NCBI RefSeq assembly: GCF_000003815.2
Contig: NC_049994.1
Span: 11,751,376-11,815,375, forward strand
Direction: 5' to 3'
DNA: 64,000 nucleotides
Source of the DNA: Branchiostoma floridae
Lineage: Eukaryota > Chordata > Leptocardii > Amphioxiformes > Branchiostomatidae
Part shown: positions 48,490 through 59,745 of the stretch, piece after piece
Numbering within the stretch: the first letter of the stretch is position 1
Layout: every line of letters starts with the position of its first letter
The notes under the pieces: generated by a model
What the model was told of the DNA's origin: nothing
The model's database searches: none
The model's input: only the letters and a program-made list of their open reading frames with translations
Made by a program: the position numbers and the translations under genes

Positions 48490-48730
48490 ATGTGCACTCT
48501 CACCGGACTTGCGTCAAGCTTGCGTCACTGCGGGGTTCGTTCACTGCGTAACTGTTTTGTTATTTTTACCGATTTTTAAAAATGATTTAGATATTGCGTA
48601 ATACGTAAAAGTATGACTTAGAAGACGACAAAATACAAAAAAGTAAGAAAATTCATTCTTTTTTCCTGTAATTCGTTGAGTATCTTTCGAACCCCGCAGT
48701 GACGCTGACGCAAGTGCAGTGAAAGTGTAC
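48490..48730. mobile_element. MITE family 2, copy 3 (diverged)
   Basis: GTGCACTCTCACCGGACTTG and CACTGCGGGGTTCGTTCACT at the left, GAACCCCGCAGTGACG and GCAAGTGCAGTGAAAGTG at the right. Confidence 0.65.
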
Positions 48731-48739
48731 GTTAACAGA

Positions 48740-49420
48740 ACTGTACGTGGGTTGTCTTTCATGTCTCCATGGAAGCGTTGTGAACAACCTTCTCCAATGG
48801 TATAGACGGTGAGTGTCTTTAAGTGTTAAAGTAAATTCCATGCTGTTGAAGTGGATGACTAAAATGTTATCGACCGCTCCAACTTTTCGAAAGCTCTACA
48901 TTAGAACGCATTTTTTCTGGTCCTCGATGCCCGGTCAAACCCAGTCACTCATCTACCAAAGAAGAAGATGAAATCTTGTCTGCTCACCACAATATCCAGA
49001 AATCCATTTTTGTTGCTTAAAGTCAATTATGGGCCAAACTCTCATGCAATGATGTATTCAATCTTGAGGAGAGAGACCCCTCTCTTTCCCGACTCCAGTC
49101 TTGTCAGGTTTGACCATATTGGGACATAAGTGTTTCACTACATTGCGCCTCTATCTTATACACGGCCGACCTCTTTGTCTCCTTTACTCCATTTGTGCCA
49201 ACTATGAATGTTTTAGATGGTCGATTATCCGTCACCAACTTTACCAATTGAGCCGAAACATATGTTACAATTGACACCAGAACATGTCACGTTTCATAGA
49301 TCTATTATCCAGCATAATTTGTCTCCTTTACTTTGAATGGTCTCTTATCTGATATACCCCCCACTCCCCGACGCCTAGGGTGAAAGAAAATGAAGCACAC
49401 GAATCAATTCACTATTCCAG
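48740..49420. other. Spacer between genes A and B
   Basis: Intergenic. The part with GATGTCTCCATGGAAGCGTTG (about 48740-48900) is matched by about 52900-53060, so the duplication unit extends upstream of the promoters. I see no gene in it. Confidence 0.5.
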
Positions 49421-49429
49421 TATTTTAAT

Positions 49430-49860
49430 CATATAAGGGACTATGCCTAACGAACAGTCTAATAAACCTATCGTACTGTCGTGTACGTAGATGCATATCT
49501 ATTATCTGCACAGAAGTAAACTGCCAAACTACAAAACTAAACATATAATTGCCACAGGCTAACTGCAAATTGACCCTACTACATCTGCATATCAACTGAC
49601 AGCAGACGACACACTGTGCTCGACTTAGCAATGTAAAGAATAACTGTAATTAACGGATTAACGACGCTGGATACATGCTCATTTACCTTGGATTACTTTA
49701 CTGACGTAATAGATGAAAAACTAAACAGATCAAAGTTCATTACAATTATCCAGCAAATAAGTGGTATGGTACAAATAGATATCACTCAACAAATTTAAAC
49801 ACAGTCAGCTTTCATTGTAGACAGTTACAGAGTAATAGCGTTTACACAGCTGGCATTTTT
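49430..49860 (-). repeat. Duplicated 3'-flank block, copy in gene B
   Basis: Shares TCTGCATATCAACTGACAGC, AGCAATGTAAAGAAT, TTTACTGACGTAATAGATG and ATATCACTCAACAAATT with 53285-53560 and 57480-57870. It lies 3' of the gene B stop and is probably 3' UTR. Confidence 0.65.
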
Positions 49861-50135
49861 TTTTACAAGTGTTACACATACACTAAAAATCCTAATCTTC
49901 ACTCAGGTATTTCTTGTCGTCATCAGATATTCTACATGTTTTCACATCTTTCGTCTCCATGTTTCTTTGACAAAAATACATTTGAGAAAAGATGGTGGAA
50001 AACTACCCCAAATGTCTTTCCATATCTTTACTAAATCTCAATTACACTGAACACTGAGTAGTTTTATTTTTCTGGCAAACAATATTCATACGTATGCGAA
50101 AAGAATCCACGTTGGGATATTGGTCTTTCATATAT

Positions 50136-51257
50136 CTAACGTGGCCCTGACTTTTCAGATTTCTCCATGAGAGACTGGAGGTCTTTGAAGGCCCATACCA
50201 TGAAAACCTCATACATGATGCTGCTGATGCTATGAATGACACCGAGTATGCACACTATCCACAGAGCGGCACACTGCATAGGACACTGAAGGGGCAGAAA
50301 ACAACGATTCAGCATGTTTCAAAACAGTACAGCACAGGGTTGGACAAGTCCACTAGTCTGATTGTCCCGGGCAAGTGATAGTGCTGATCGGGCAAGCGTA
50401 TGTCTTACCTCACTTGCCCGATCGGGTAAGGAAGATGCTAATCAATTGTCACAGTCATGGCATCAAGCATTGGTCAATTCAGAAAAATAGAGCCAACAAT
50501 AAAAGAATGCCATTGCTGGAAGTGAAAATACATAGAAAAACGCAATGTAAATTTCGGGCAAGTGAAATGTTAGTTCGGGCAAGTAACTTTTTTAAGGAAC
50601 TCGCCAAATATGACAAGTGAATTTTAGAATACTTGTCCAACCCTGACAACATCTGTTAACTATTTATCTAGTGTTGTGAGCCTGTTGTAATCTATTGGGC
50701 TTACATAGACAATATAAAGGTCCAAATTCTAACCTCCGTCTGACCGCACATTTGCAGCTGCCTTCAGAAGCGAGAAGTTGAACAAGTATGAATGTTTAGT
50801 GCATGCAATTGTACTTCTGCTTTGTCACAATGACTTGTAATCTTGTAACAACGTAGACGTAAAATAAAAGTCGTCCAATAATTCTAATTCATTCATTTGA
50901 TATCACCGATCACCTCCTTTCTACGACGATACAATATTGTTTTGAAACGAGCCATGAATGACGAAAAGTAATAATTTGATATATTTAGAATATTTTCGGT
51001 ACCAGACGGAAAAAACTGCTGAAAAAATTCAGTGTATCTAAATTAAACCTATTCGTAATTGAACAAATACTTACCGGTTGGTAGAAGGCACCGAAGAGTA
51101 AGGTGGTGTAGAAGCAGACAAGCAGGGCGTGTTTGCCTATCATGTACACACTGCTGAATTTGAGGATTTTCTCGTCTGCTGGGTCAAGCAGTGGTTCCAT
51201 GGTATCCTCGGAATGATCAGTGGCGGGAGATGTGGTTGCGTTGTTGTTCTCGCTCAT
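50136..51257 (-). CDS. Small two-membrane-span protein, cluster gene B
   Basis: Exons 51257-51075 and 50285-50136 join in phase 0 to 110 residues. The N-terminus is acidic and Thr/Ser-rich (MSENNNATTSPATDHSED). A conserved VYMIGKHALLVCFYTTLLF forms TM1 (about 38-57), followed by loop FYQPCPMQC. TM2 is LWIVCILGVIHSISSIMYEV, with tail FKDLQSLMEKSEKSGPR. The ATG at 51257 is chosen because gene C starts at the same place; a TTG extension upstream is not needed. The 5' exon acceptor is at about 51274 and the noncoding first exon ends at 52249. It is closest to gene C. The family is unknown to me. Confidence 0.8.
50335..50645. mobile_element. MITE family 3, copy 2 (gene B intron)
   Basis: Ends CAGGGTTGGACAAGTCCACT and ACTTGTCCAACCCTG, with CGGGCAAGTGA motifs inside, matching 43668-43947. 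Confidence 0.8.
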
Positions 51258-51906
51258 TGTTGACAATTACGACCTAAAATATAAAAAAAAAATTCATTAA
51301 GATATCTGTTATTGTCATTTTAGTTAGATAAACATAATGAAAAACACTCCCGCTGAAAAAGGGAATTTTTTACCAGGCCTCCGTCGATGGACGTTATTAT
51401 CAGCTTGGCTTTTAGTACTACTTGGTTCTACTTGATTGCCTTTTACTTCACTACCACTGACGAGGACTCTCTCTCTGTGTATGTGCATGTGTGTGTGTGT
51501 ATTTGTCGTGTATGTGTACGCGTCACTGTGTTTTTATACATATGTATTTCGATTTTTCAATGGCAATCTGATTAAGTAGAAAATTAAACGTATTTCGCGA
51601 ATAGCTTTAAATGCATTTCTGCTTTTGTCTCGACGGTAGAGTCGCCTTCGTTGCTACAAAGCAGCTTCAGAGGCCCAAGCCGTAGCTGGCTATAATACAT
51701 TTATTTTGTTACATCTGATTTCGGTCCAGAAATGAACATATAATAGTATTACTACTGAGCAAATGCATTATGTACTTCAGAAATGTTCATACCGGCCTGA
51801 GATCTACAATAATGAAACTTCGACTAGGCTTTTGTTACTATGTGAGTTAAATCCAATGCGTTCAGTCTGTCCAGTTCTCAAGTATTTTGTTCACTTGGTT
51901 TAGGGG

Positions 51907-52070
51907 TAATATAGCCTTGGTACCATCCGGATAGTAGTCCTCTCCTTTGTTCGCTTCTGCTATATATAGTGTATAATGAATGTCAGATCTAGATCTAGAA
52001 GCGACAGTATATAGTATATGATGAACGCCAGAGCGAACTACTTTCCGGACGGTACCCAGGCTGGGGTATT
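51907..52070. mobile_element. 164-bp palindromic MITE (gene B 5' intron)
   Basis: AGCCTTGGTACCATCCGGAT is mirrored by CCGGACGGTACCCAGGCT. TCAGATCTAGATCTAGAAGC lies at the centre. Confidence 0.7.
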
Positions 52071-52248
52071 AGCAATAGTGCAGAAATAGATAGCTGTGTT
52101 CGATGTGAACATTTGTCCTGTGTTAAGTATTGGGAAAAAGCGGCAACCAAAATGATAACCCGACTTTATGCTAAAGCCTTTGTCTATAGGTTGCACTCAA
52201 TGTATGTACACATTGCGTACAGCATCTGACAAAGAGTATCGCACTAAC

Positions 52249-52540
52249 CTGTTGAGGGATTACGGTTGAGGAATGAAAAAGACACGGTCTGAGCTGCTGT
52301 AGCCGGCTGCACGCCCAAACACACCACGAGCACAACAACGTGAATGTTATTATGAGGGTTTAGTCACAGCTAGCTATGCCGGAAGGTAAGTCTGACCTAA
52401 TTGGTGTTGTCTTGACAACCACGGCCTCTCCTGATGCAACCCAGGTAACAGTGAGATCATAGGCTTCATTTGCACGATTCAGTTTGCATCTCACACAGAC
52501 GCGAAAACTTGATTGACTTGTCATTTGATCTCTGTGCCAA
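52249..52540 (-). promoter_or_regulatory. 5' noncoding exon and promoter of gene B with X-box
   Basis: The exon ends CCCTCAACAG before the donor GTTAGTGCG. X-box GTTGTCTTGACAAC is at 52406-52419. The same sequence and spacing occur in genes A and C. Confidence 0.65.
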
Positions 52541-53284
52541 AAAATATCCCAGTGGTATCCTGCTTAAAGTATTCGAAAACGCAATCAATGTTGAACTGTC
52601 GCCAATGTCTTGATATTGTTCAAAGCAAACCGATATTGTTGCAGAGTGTTAATTTTGTGTGCAGCCCAGGCCTTGTCAAAACACTGCTCTCTTCAAAGTA
52701 ATCACAGAAAAAAAATCATGGCACCTAAATTGAATATTAAGTAGATATCCTTTAGTTGCCGTGGTGCTAAGCATGTGTGGGTGTCTTATATGATTAAATC
52801 TGCCTTACGTTTGTTCCTTTTTACATGACAGCCACATTCAATCAAGGAGGTTAAGTAAAGACGCTCCTACAAAGTGAAGAATTGGCAGGGACATCTAACA
52901 GTCAGAGGCTTGTCTTTGATGTCCACATGGAAGCGTAGTGATAAATGTTCTTTTATGGAATAGACTGTGACTGTCTTAAGAGTTAAAGTAACTTCCGTGC
53001 TGTTGAAGTGGATGACTAAAATGTTATCGACCACTTCGACTTTCACAGATTCTAACCGCATAATTTTGCTGGTCCTCGGTGCAACACGCTAAAAGCCAAA
53101 CACTCAAAAACCATAAAAAGATGAAATCTTGTCTGCTCAGTCACAAAATCCAGAAATCCATGTATGTAAGTTAAAGTCAATTTTAATGAGTCTAATTGTG
53201 TTGCCAGGATGTATTCAGTTGCCTTTTAGCCAAAGTACAAAACAAGACACATCTTTCTTGCCAAATTCTAAATGCACATTTATC

Positions 53285-53560
53285 ATAATACATCTACGTA
53301 TCAACTCGCAGTAGACTGCACGCTGTTCTTGTCCTAGCAATGCAAAGAATTCACTTACTAGTAATCAACAGGTTGACGACGCTAGACACAGGTTCATTTA
53401 CGTTCAATACTAAATACCTTTACTGACGTAGTAGATGGAAAACTGAACAGAGCAGAAGTCATTATAATACCTAACGAAGAAGCGGTATAGTACGAGAAAA
53501 TTAGATACTACTCAACAACATCAAACACGGTCGGCTTCTCTTATATATAGACAGTTACAG
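53285..53560 (-). repeat. Duplicated 3'-flank block, copy in gene C
   Basis: Contains CATCTACGTATCAACTCGCA, TTTACTGACGTAGTAGATGG and CTACTCAACAACATCAAACA, in the same order as 49430-49860 and 57480-57870. Confidence 0.65.
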
Positions 53561-53873
53561 AGGGCCGGATAGCCTTTGCACTTCCGGCAATTTATGACAC
53601 CTGTTTTACATACACTATAACTCCTTATGTTACAGGTCACTCATGCATTTCCTGTCTTCGTCATATGTTCTATATGCTTTTCACATCTTACGTTTCCTTA
53701 TTTCTTTGACAAAAACATATTTAAGAGAAGATGGTGGGAAAAAACACCCCTGATGTGATTCCATATCTCTACTACAGTACACTTAACACCAAGTGTTTTT
53801 TTCTGGCAAACAATATTTATTCTACTTTGGGATATTGGGACTGTTTGGTGGCATGTTTTTCTTTGCAGCCGCT

Positions 53874-54811
53874 TCAGATTTCTGAAGGAGAGACCACGTG
53901 GACTGGAGGTTTTTTGGAGTCCCATATCATGTAGACCTGATACATGATGATGCTGATGCTGTAAAAGGCGCCGAACAGGCCCGCTGCCCACATCGCGGCG
54001 TAGTACTCAGGAAACTGAAGAGAAAAAAATTCGGCATTAATATTTTGCAAAAGAATACAACATCAGCAAAGTTATGTTGCAACTCTGATCCTTATTAATT
54101 TGAAATGACCAAAAGTCTAAGTCACACATCCGGAACGGAAGTGTGGCGTCAGCAAAGGGTTAAAGGTGCTTGGTAGTCTGTATCGGCCCCCGTCTCGTAA
54201 TTGTAATATAATGTTAACAAACATCACAGATGAACTTACATTCAAACATCAGTAAAGTATTATTTTCCCGTCGAAAGCCTGTTGTTACCCAGTGGGCATA
54301 TATAGACAATAAAGGCCTTCCAGTCATTCTAACTTCCATCTGCCCTTACATTTACAGCTTGCCTCAGAGGCGAAAAGTTGAACGTATTCAAATGAATTGT
54401 ACTTCTGCTTTATAACAATGACGTGTAATGTTGTAAGAGCGTGAACACAATTCATTCATTCAATATTGTTGTTAACCTCCTTTGTTATACGATGCAATAT
54501 TGTTTTGAAGCGAGTCACAAATGGCAAAAAAATGATGAGTATCACTGTGTGCCAGAAGGGAAGGATTCTCGTTGTAAAAAATTCAGTGTATCTAAATGAA
54601 ACGTATACGTAATTGATCAACTACTTGCCGGGTAGAAGAGGGAAATGATGAGGACGGTGGTGTAGAAGACGGTAAGCATGGCGTGTTTGCCTATCAGGTA
54701 CACACTGCTGCACCAGATGAATCCGTCGTCTTCTGGGCTAAGCAGTGACTTGAGGGTTTCCTCGGAAGGACCAGTGGCGGGAGGAGTTGTTTCGTTTCTG
54801 TTCTCGCTCAT
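53874..54811 (-). CDS. Small two-membrane-span protein, cluster gene C, frame-altered tail
   Basis: Exons 54811-54629 and 54014-53874 join in phase 0 to 107 residues. The N-terminus (MSENRNETTPPATGPSEE), TM1 block (VYLIGKHAMLTVFYTTVL) and TM2 (MWAAGLFGAFYSISIIMY) align with gene B codon by codon; both first exons are 61 codons. The intron has a GC donor (CCG/GCAAGT) where B has CCG/GTAAGT. After IWDSK, a run of six A has one more base than B, so the tail reads KPPVHVV and stops at 53874; B's frame would run on as a Lys-rich tail. It may be functional with a new tail, a decaying copy, or a sequencing error. Confidence 0.7.
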
Positions 54812-55076
54812 TGTTCACAATTGTAGTCTAGAAATATAGCATGTAGTCATTAACTGTTATTTCTATCTCAGTGTAATATATATATATCTTGTTATATATG
54901 TATATATATATATCGAATAACACTCCCGCTGAGAAAAAATATGTCTGACTTGTCCAGACCTCCGTAGACGGTCATTATTATCAGGTAATAGTTATTATAA
55001 GCGTCTAGTACCTTTTGTTCTACTTGATTGCCGCCAATTACTGCACTACCACTAAGGAGGACTCTCCCCTTCTCTT

Positions 55077-55080
<4 letters not shown>

Positions 55081-55116
<36 letters not shown>

Positions 55117-55154
55117 TTTGTTTGTGCCTGTGTGTGTGTGTGTGTGTGTGTGCT

Positions 55155-55185
<31 letters not shown>
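55081..55185. repeat. (TG)n microsatellite
   Basis: Three long TG tracts separated by short interruptions, in the 5' intron of gene C. The equivalent place in gene B (about 51475-51500) has a short TG tract. Confidence 0.95.
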
Positions 55186-55186
<1 letters not shown>

Positions 55187-55556
55187 TGACTGCGCGTGCT
55201 GTCTATTCTTTGAATATATATGTACTATTTCTTTTTTCATGGTAATCTGATCAAGAAGAAAGTAAAAACAGTATTTCGTGAATTTCTGCTTTTAGATAAC
55301 CCCTTAGTTTCATATTCATTTAAGGAGGGGGTCTTAGCGGTGGTGCAAACATTGGTTGCATGATAAAAGAACTGATGTTTACTCCAAGAGACACATGGCT
55401 GTGCCCATACAAACATTTGTTCTTTGTTGACAAGAAGGAAATGAGATGACCGGCACCTTAAACGGTACCCACATTTGCCATCAATTGCACTATAAAAGCC
55501 ATGGCATAAGTACACATTACACTACAGAATCTTGAAGCAAAGCATTTCGCACTAAC

Positions 55557-55820
55557 CTGTTGATTTCTTACGGTTGAGGAATGAAAAAAGCACGGTCTGA
55601 GCTGCTGTAGCCGGCTTCACGCCCGAACGTAAGCGCACCCTGACGAGCACAACAACGTGAAGGTAATTATGAATATAAGTAGAGACGCAGAAGCAGCTGT
55701 GCCTAAGGCTTAATCTTACTTCCTCTCTCTTTGTTGTCTTGACAACTACGGCCTCTTCTGATGCTATCCCGGCAACATCATAGGCTTCATTTGATGTACA
55801 TCTTACGCAGACGTGCCTAC
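55557..55820 (-). promoter_or_regulatory. 5' noncoding exon and promoter of gene C with X-box
   Basis: The exon ends AAATCAACAG before the donor GTTAGTGCG. X-box GTTGTCTTGACAAC is at 55733-55746. Confidence 0.65.
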
Positions 55821-55849
55821 TTAATTGAATTGCCGTTTGAACCCCGTGC

Positions 55850-57470
55850 CAGTAGCAATTTGTATCATGGTGTATTATAGCGTTTAGTAATCGAAAAATC
55901 TTCCAATCTTGAATTGTCCCACATTTGCTAAAAATCGTTATTGGAAGCACGCGGACACTGTTTCAAAACATGTATCAGAAAAAAACAGTGGACTGATTTT
56001 AACCAATTTGAATTTTTAGCACTCCCGGATAAGTGTACTAATGTCTCGCTCTTCTATGATTGCTATACTAGTGTGTCCAGTTTATGACTGCTATACTAGT
56101 ATTTCCAGACATGGACATGGACACGGGGCAGACCCACCTCTTTTCATTTAGAAGGTGGCTGGCTTCTATTATATATGATAACTGTGATATCACATACATA
56201 TTTCTTTTATGATACCTTTTATTTATTTATTTTTTTATTGATCTTTTTTTTAGGGTAGTCCCTTCAGTTAACGTAGTAACTGATTTCCAAGGGAGTCCTA
56301 TATACATGTTCGCACATGTTCGCACAACGACGGGTTACGGGGTGACACACCCGTCCGGGTGAATGATGTAGATCACCATGTGGCTGATACGAGACAGAGG
56401 TCGCCAGGCCTCCATCCGGGTGATTTGAAGTGAATCACCAACTTCCGACAGAAGGATTTGCACCAACGCACACCGCACCATCGCACGTGTGGGGGTTCTT
56501 TAACGTGCATGGGGTATGGCTCTCCCCATACACGGGACCTCCATTTAACGTCCTATCCGAGGGAGGACTCATTTTTCACTTGAGTAAAGTGAGGAAAGTC
56601 GTGTAAAGTGCCTTTCCCAAGGGCACAAGACCGGCAACACGGCAGGCGGATTCGAACCGGCGACCTCTCGGTCACGGGCCGAATACACTACCACTGTGCT
56701 ACGCGGCCCCACCTTTATGTCTCCTTATGTTGTTGTGAGCGATGATTTATTCTAAATCATATGTTTGTACATTTGGGGGAGAAGATTTCGTCCCCAAGCC
56801 TAATTTCAATGGCACCGTCCTCTTGAAAGGTAATTACAGAAATGTATAACAGCTGAAATTGTGGGGCTAAGCAGCCTAGCGGGATCGTGTTCCGTGGCAT
56901 GTACATTGTCCAAGTGTGGAGCCTTCTTTTGGTGTTTTTCAAACTCCTAATTCTACCGTATGACAGCTACATTGAATTGCTGCGCCCCCACATGTTGTCA
57001 TTATTAATCACTTGTTGTCAGAGACGTATGGCGGAACCATGCGGCTTGACTCGATGTCTCCAGGAATTGTATGACATATTCTTTTTACACCTTGCTAATG
57101 GAATATGCTGTAAATATCTCAAGTGGCTTCTGATGAATATATGGCGTGGTTTGTAGTCAGATTTTACTGCTGACTTACTCCAAACCATCAGCCATCCCAT
57201 TTCAGAGCTCCCTTCCAAAGCCAAATGTTTCGAAAATTTCCAGCCAACCAGAGCCGAACCTAGCTCCAAAACCACTCTCGACCATGGTGGGGAAAGGTCG
57301 AGAGTTTAATTAAACAGGGTTTGGGGTACAATGGAACTGTCTAACTTCTCCTTTGATTGAGGCTAGTCTGATTTTTTTTCAAATGACGCATAATGTCACA
57401 GGAAAAGGAAAAAAAAATACAAACGACAAGCACACGTCACAATTCCCATGTTTTTATAATATACATGATT
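55850..57470. other. Spacer between gene C and the SH3 gene
   Basis: No gene is visible. It contains a SINE (56230-56712) and otherwise AT-rich unique sequence. Confidence 0.55.
56230..56712 (-). mobile_element. Full-length-looking tRNA-derived SINE
   Basis: On the minus strand: GGGGCCGCGTAGCACAGTGG (A box), CCGGTTCGAATCCG (B box), GTGCCCTTGGGAAAGGCACTT, then a body whose plus strand contains GGGGGTTCTTTAACGTGCAT and CCATTTAACGTCCTATCCGA. Bodies of this kind occur in SINEs of many marine invertebrates. The left limit is approximate. Confidence 0.75.
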
Positions 57471-57479
57471 TAATCGATA

Positions 57480-57870
57480 AACGCCAATATTGAAATTTAT
57501 TTTCTGTACAGAAATAAACTTTTCCTGCCAAACTACAAAACAAAAGACTTTCTGTGGAAAATTTACACTACACGTTATACCATGGTCAATTACATCTGCA
57601 TACAAACACACCTTAATCAGTAGACACAACACTTCTACATTGACTAACAATGCAAAGAACAGCCTTAATTTGACAATATACAACGTTAGATACAGAGTCA
57701 TGTTCCTTAACAGACATTGTAGATGAATAAAATAGAACTGTACAAAACCATTATACTGCCCAACATGAAAGCAGCACGGTACATATAAAAGATCACTCAA
57801 CAACATCAAATACAATTGACCTTGATTATACACAGTTTCAGTCGCCAATGTTTCACATATGCAAATCAAA
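57480..57870 (-). repeat. Duplicated 3'-flank block, third copy
   Basis: Contains CAGAAATAAACTTTTCCTGC, ACATCTGCATACAAACACAC, AGCAATGCAAAG-like sequence and ATCACTCAACAACATCAAAT, in the same order as at 49430 and 53285. It lies 1.9 kb past the stop of the SH3 gene and has no 2-TM coding exon nearby. Confidence 0.6.
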
Positions 57871-57879
57871 ACAAAGGAC

Positions 57880-59420
57880 TTAATCTTTTTACAGAGTTTT
57901 GAATAACTGAATTGTTATGTACACGTTATATACAGCGATGATGTTTGGAAAAACTTTGACACATTCACAAGAACTTAAAATTGTTTTCTTTTTTTCACAT
58001 TTCGGATGCAGTAAAGGTGAACTTATGTTACTATCAGAAGCAATATCACGTATATGGATGGAGTTACAGGATTTTTTTAACCAAACGAATTGTTGTATGG
58101 CATGTGTGGTTTGATACTGTTCTGGTAGTTTTAGCATACTTCAACTTGCTTCAGTATCACATCAATTGTGATTTTGAATGATTCATTCATACACGTAATG
58201 CAGACACATTCTGTTCGAGAAATTGGATGTATGTACTATGGTTGGAGAAAAACACTAACAAGTCATACGCAAAATCCTACAGCTCTAACAACCAGATATG
58301 CTAGACTAGACTATTATATGATCAAACGAGTCCATTGCGTACTTTATGAGTTTTTAAACATGACGAGGGGTGGTTAATGTCTTTACTTTCCCAATATCGA
58401 GGTATTTGTTGACTTTCTCCGGAGGTTTTTAATCAAACCGTAGAGCATTGAATTTATCCCGTGCTGTGGAAGTCCTTTATCAAATCCTTATCAAAGTTTG
58501 ATGGACTAACAGTAAATATTTCGAGTTAAACGAAACATAGCTTACATGTACTGTATTGAAACGAAATAGCTGAAAAGTCAAGAGTCTGATGTTTCACGTT
58601 GAATAAGACAGCTGAAATGTACTGCATTGTAAGGAGACAGCTGACAATTCCAAATGGTTTGACTATTTGTAGGTGTACGTCTCTGCTGTTGTTGTGACGT
58701 AAGTCCTTTTCTTGGTATGTCTGTGGGAGGTAGGCAGTAGGTGTAGTGGCTCCACGTGAGCTCTCAACACGACGCACGGCTTTCCGGTCCGTTCAATTTA
58801 CTCCAACACTCTTGATGAGAATGTTTTTGGTATACGTTTAAAAACAAGAAACCACTTAAAAGATTACCAGCCTGTACAGAGAAAGGGAGATATTTCTGTA
58901 GTTATAGCGAGGAGAATATTAATTTGGGCTCTCGCGGCTTAGTAATACCAGAATGTTGCCATTGTGATTACATTCGTCGACTAAACATTGTGTTTGTGCA
59001 GAAAAAGAATCATTGCCTCTCCTTTTGCGTCCTATTGCACTGCGACGATGAATCGACGTACCTTTAATAGATTTATCGTATTCCAACTGCTGAACCATTT
59101 TGCGACATCTAAAGTGCTGTCAGTCAGATAGATCAGAAAACCATGGTCTTGTACATAACAAATAGTAGATTCTACCAATAGATGGAGGCACATATTTCCC
59201 ATGATCATTATTTTAAACAGTTAAGAAAAAAATCTCATGATTCCAGAGCCTTTTGGATACTCAACGTGTTTTTTTTTTCTTTTGAGTGCTCCAATTTCTG
59301 CTCCTCGATCGACCAACTGTCATCTGCCTACTGCAACAATGATTCAGAGATAAAAGCTTTTGATATCCACGTGGCGAATCAACGGTTGATTCAACTGCTG
59401 TCAAAAATCACCTCTCCCAG
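57880..59420. other. Presumed 3' flank or 3' UTR of the SH3 gene
   Basis: About 1.5 kb with no gene and no clear repeat recognised by eye. Confidence 0.45.
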
Positions 59421-59427
59421 CAGGGTT

Positions 59428-59745
59428 ACCAAAAGAATAGGCAGATAATCTTAATTGAAACTTTGCTGTCGTTGCACATGTAGCCACGGCTTATACATTC
59501 TGCCTTTCAGTGTAGTTCATAATAGACGTAGAAAGCTGACGCTGTTGCCTGTTGTAGTTTAAAGTTGCCCACCATAGCTTAGATGGAGGTTACCAAAAAG
59601 AATAGAAGATAAAAGATAATTCTAACTGAAACATTGCTGTTGTTGCATATGTAGCGACGGCTTACACATTCTGCCTTTCCGTACGGATGCAGAAAGCTGA
59701 CGTTGTTGCCTGTTGTAGTTTAAAGCTGCCCACCGTAGCTCAGAT
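59428..59745 (-). repeat. Tandem duplication at the stop codon of the SH3 gene
   Basis: Copies at about 59428-59585 and 59594-59745 share ACCAAAA-GAATAG, CACGGCTTATACATTCTGCC (copy 2 GACGGCTTACACATTCTGCC), GTTGCCTGTTGTAGTTTAAA and GCCCACC-TAGCT-AGATGGA. Copy 2 includes the stop codon; copy 1 holds its decayed image. Confidence 0.75.

Noticed and set aside
55015-55245. Val/Cys- and Thr/His-repeat reading frames
   Set aside because: Translations of a (TG)n microsatellite.
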